A DNA stretch of 64,000 bases from Geobacteraceae bacterium (GTDB taxonomy: Bacteria; Desulfobacterota; Desulfuromonadia; Geobacterales; Pseudopelobacteraceae): the NCBI GenBank assembly GCA_016720395.1, contig JADKKR010000003.1:310001-374000 (forward strand), read 5' to 3'. The position numbers and the translations under genes were made by a program. Each line of letters opens with the position of its first letter. The first letter of the stretch is position 1. Under the pieces are notes generated by a model. The model made no database searches. It was not told the DNA's origin and saw only the letters and a list, made by a program, of their open reading frames with translations. This document shows positions 62,557 through 64,000 of this stretch, piece by piece.

Positions 62557-63774
62557 TCAAACGATGGAAAAATTGGAATGGATCGTTTTCTGCAATTCAT
62601 CGATTCTGATCAGAGCCGAGCGGATACGTTCGCGTTCTTCTGCGGGGAGCTGGTAGGGGTTGAGGTAATGGGAGTCGTTCTGGATACCCTTGATGACCTT
62701 GATCTGCAGCAGGATGCGATGCTTGGTCAGGACGTGATAGGCAGCCCTCAGCCCACTGGCCATGGAGGCTGAGAAACTGCCCTCCTGTTCCAGCAGGGTG
62801 ATACGCTCCACGGTGTTCGTTGCTGGAATCCCCTGGTTGATGGTGAGGATGCGCACACTCATGACCAGCGGAACCCACGCCAGTAGCTTCAGGTTGAACT
62901 CACCCTTGTGTTCGCCGCTGCTCTCGGTCCATATACGTTTCATGAATCCCAGGGCCAGCTTCAATTCGGTGGCGGCCTTGGCCATTCCCCACAGGACCCG
63001 GTTATACTCACGCTCCATGTTCCTGATCGTGCTGACAAGCTCTTCAGCCAGACTGCGGTCACCGGCAACATAGCGGGCATCGGAAAGGACAATCAGATCC
63101 ATCATATTCTTGGCGTAATCATCTGCCTCATAGCGGACGATGGTTAGCAGCCGTTTGTGCCATTGAGAAAGTGAACCACGCCAGGACTGGTTTGAGGGCA
63201 TGATATCGCCGGTGCAGCGCTTGAAGCCCGCCTCTTCCAGTTGATCCACCAGCATGGTTGAAAAATCGACAAAGTACCGGTCGGCTTCTGCCCCGCCACC
63301 GTCTCCATAGACAATCAGGTAATCCTGATCGGTGATCAGGGTCTGTTCCTCACGGCCGTCGCTCCCCATGCTTATCAGAGCCACGGGCAGGGGAGGCATG
63401 GGCCTGCCGGCTGATGCCATTTCGGCTGCCACCAGTTCCATCGCCCGTGTGGCAAGGAGATCCCGGTAATGTGTACAGGAGTTGTGGAGTGCAGAGACGG
63501 AGTAGGTCATCAGGAATTGTTCCAGCTCAATCTGGTTCAGTTCCTCGTGGATCGCCCTGAGTTCCTGCCGGGGAGATGTGCCGATGCGCTGGACAAGATC
63601 CGACAGCCTGCTGTTCCAACCGGCCAATTGCTGACGATCTTGACCCAGTTCGGCGGTGACACTCCGCAAAAAGGTGCTGATCTCGCCTGCCGTGCAGTAG
63701 CGTGTTATCTGGTGCAGATCCGGAAGCCGGTGCAACGCTTCCAGGGTGCCACTGATTGTTTGAATATGCTCCAC
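62557..63774 (-). CDS. DUF294 nucleotidyltransferase-like protein
   Basis: The 405-residue protein has the GlnD-like nucleotidyltransferase core ALISMGSDGREEQTLITDQDYLIVY (GSxxRxE and DxD) followed by the DUF294 substrate-binding C-terminal domain. In many bacteria DUF294 proteins, with or without CBS domains, lie next to acetate or sodium:solute symporters, as here; no CBS domain is present in this one. GTG 63774 has better spacing to CGGGAG than TTG 63780. Regulation of the adjacent permease by nucleotidylylation is a hypothesis only. Confidence 0.87.
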   Translation of the reverse strand: MEHIQTISGTLEALHRLPDLHQITRYCTAGEISTFLRSVTAELGQDRQQLAGWNSRLSDLVQRIGTSPRQELRAIHEELNQIELEQFLMTYSVSALHNSCTHYRDLLATRAMELVAAEMASAGRPMPPLPVALISMGSDGREEQTLITDQDYLIVYGDGGGAEADRYFVDFSTMLVDQLEEAGFKRCTGDIMPSNQSWRGSLSQWHKRLLTIVRYEADDYAKNMMDLIVLSDARYVAGDRSLAEELVSTIRNMEREYNRVLWGMAKAATELKLALGFMKRIWTESSGEHKGEFNLKLLAWVPLVMSVRILTINQGIPATNTVERITLLEQEGSFSASMASGLRAAYHVLTKHRILLQIKVIKGIQNDSHYLNPYQLPAEERERIRSALIRIDELQKTIHSNFSIV

Positions 63775-63800
63775 AGACAACTCCCGGGCAGGTGCCCGAC

Positions 63801-63834
63801 AATAAAAAAGAGGGGAAGGTTGAAATCTTTCCCC
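63801..63834 (-). terminator. terminator between actP and the DUF294 gene
   Basis: On the minus strand a GGGGAAAG/CCTTCCCC stem with one wobble pair (63812-63819 with 63827-63834) is followed by six or seven U residues (A run 63804-63809 on the plus strand). Confidence 0.75.
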
Positions 63835-63872
63835 ACTGTATCACAATCAAACAGAAATCATAACTGCAGTGA

Positions 63873-64000
63873 TCAGTGATCGATGGCCTTGGCCATGCCG
63901 AGACCGGTATTCTGGCGGGTATAGACCTCATCAAACTTCTCTTCGGAGCGTTTGTTCGGGAACAGCAGAGCTCCAAAGATGGGGGGCCAGGAAGCCCAGC
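63873..64000 (-). CDS. actP: C-terminus of an ActP-type sodium/acetate symporter (5' part outside window)
   Basis: Only the last 42 codons are visible, ending PIFGALLFPNKRSEEKFDEV then YTRQNTGLGMAKAIDH. The ending (RxxTGxG after a FxxxF segment) resembles ActP of Escherichia coli (FIRSQTGFGVEQGRAH). The gene would supply acetate, the main Geobacter electron donor. It runs off the window end; the assignment rests on the C-terminus and on the DUF294 neighbour. Confidence 0.7.
   Translation of the reverse strand, partial: WASWPPIFGALLFPNKRSEEKFDEVYTRQNTGLGMAKAIDH

Overview
The window looks like chromosome from a Geobacter-type bacterium (Desulfuromonadia/Geobacterales). This rests on a PpcA-like triheme cytochrome c7, a compact 12-heme periplasmic cytochrome, an ActP-type acetate symporter next to a DUF294 nucleotidyltransferase, NtrX/sigma-54 logic, and two genes that appear to read UGA as selenocysteine. 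The assignment is by gene content and was not tested by database search. There is no integrase, IS element, phage gene, CRISPR array or replication origin.

Layout. 1-6139: 3' end of an NtrX-like regulator, a C-terminal processing protease, then leftward trpD-trpC with a small membrane gene and a receiver protein with a long acidic linker. 6238-15778: a serine hydrolase, argJ, secA, a methylmalonyl-CoA decarboxylase-like gene, a DUF523/DUF1722 protein, a cytidylate kinase-like protein and glgC, with two inverted pairs of intergenic repeats. 16003-28109: a rightward accessory block made of a CHASE2 adenylate cyclase, a two-partner secretion pair (TpsB plus a 1356-residue Gly/Tyr-rich TpsA), a FecR-domain protein, then a sulfotransferase, a SAM methyltransferase-like protein and a PaaK/CapK-like adenylate-forming enzyme. 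28342-28623: the cytochrome c7.

28720-37881, leftward: katG, then a seven-gene run (glutathione peroxidase, DUF547, FAD amine oxidase, DUF1365, cyclopropane-fatty-acid-synthase-like enzyme, lipocalin lipoprotein, DUF2878) that reads as a membrane-lipid modification or peroxide-defence operon; upstream of katG is a YeeE/YedE pair. 37982-44104: a CPA2 antiporter, PsiE-like protein, intradiol dioxygenase-like protein, a selenocysteine candidate resembling DUF6132, and a P-type ATPase. 44106-48881: a second lipid-type set (lipocalin, flavin-oxidase fold protein, DUF2177, DUF1295, DUF1475, chalcone-isomerase-like protein) diverging from DUF1499 and a second CFA-synthase-like enzyme.

48912-59491, rightward except for a selenocysteine thioredoxin on the minus strand: ferredoxin-nitroreductase, a Tat-exported molybdenum hydroxylase pair (large subunit frameshifted here) with XdhC and a MocA-like cytidylyltransferase, DsrE-like, old yellow enzyme, YcgN-like, pirin, rhodanese-YceI fusion, WrbA and a ferritin-like protein. 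59565-64000: YheU, DCC protein, rhomboid protease, tRNA-Val(CAC), dodecaheme cytochrome, DUF294 protein and the 3' end of actP.

The most notable observations are the two in-frame UGA genes, each with a hairpin at the right distance to be a bacterial SECIS element (41052-41267 and 49786-50229), and the TPS exoprotein cluster with small-molecule or polypeptide tailoring enzymes. No stretch longer than 300 bases lacks a gene; the largest gaps hold the repeats, promoters and terminators listed.
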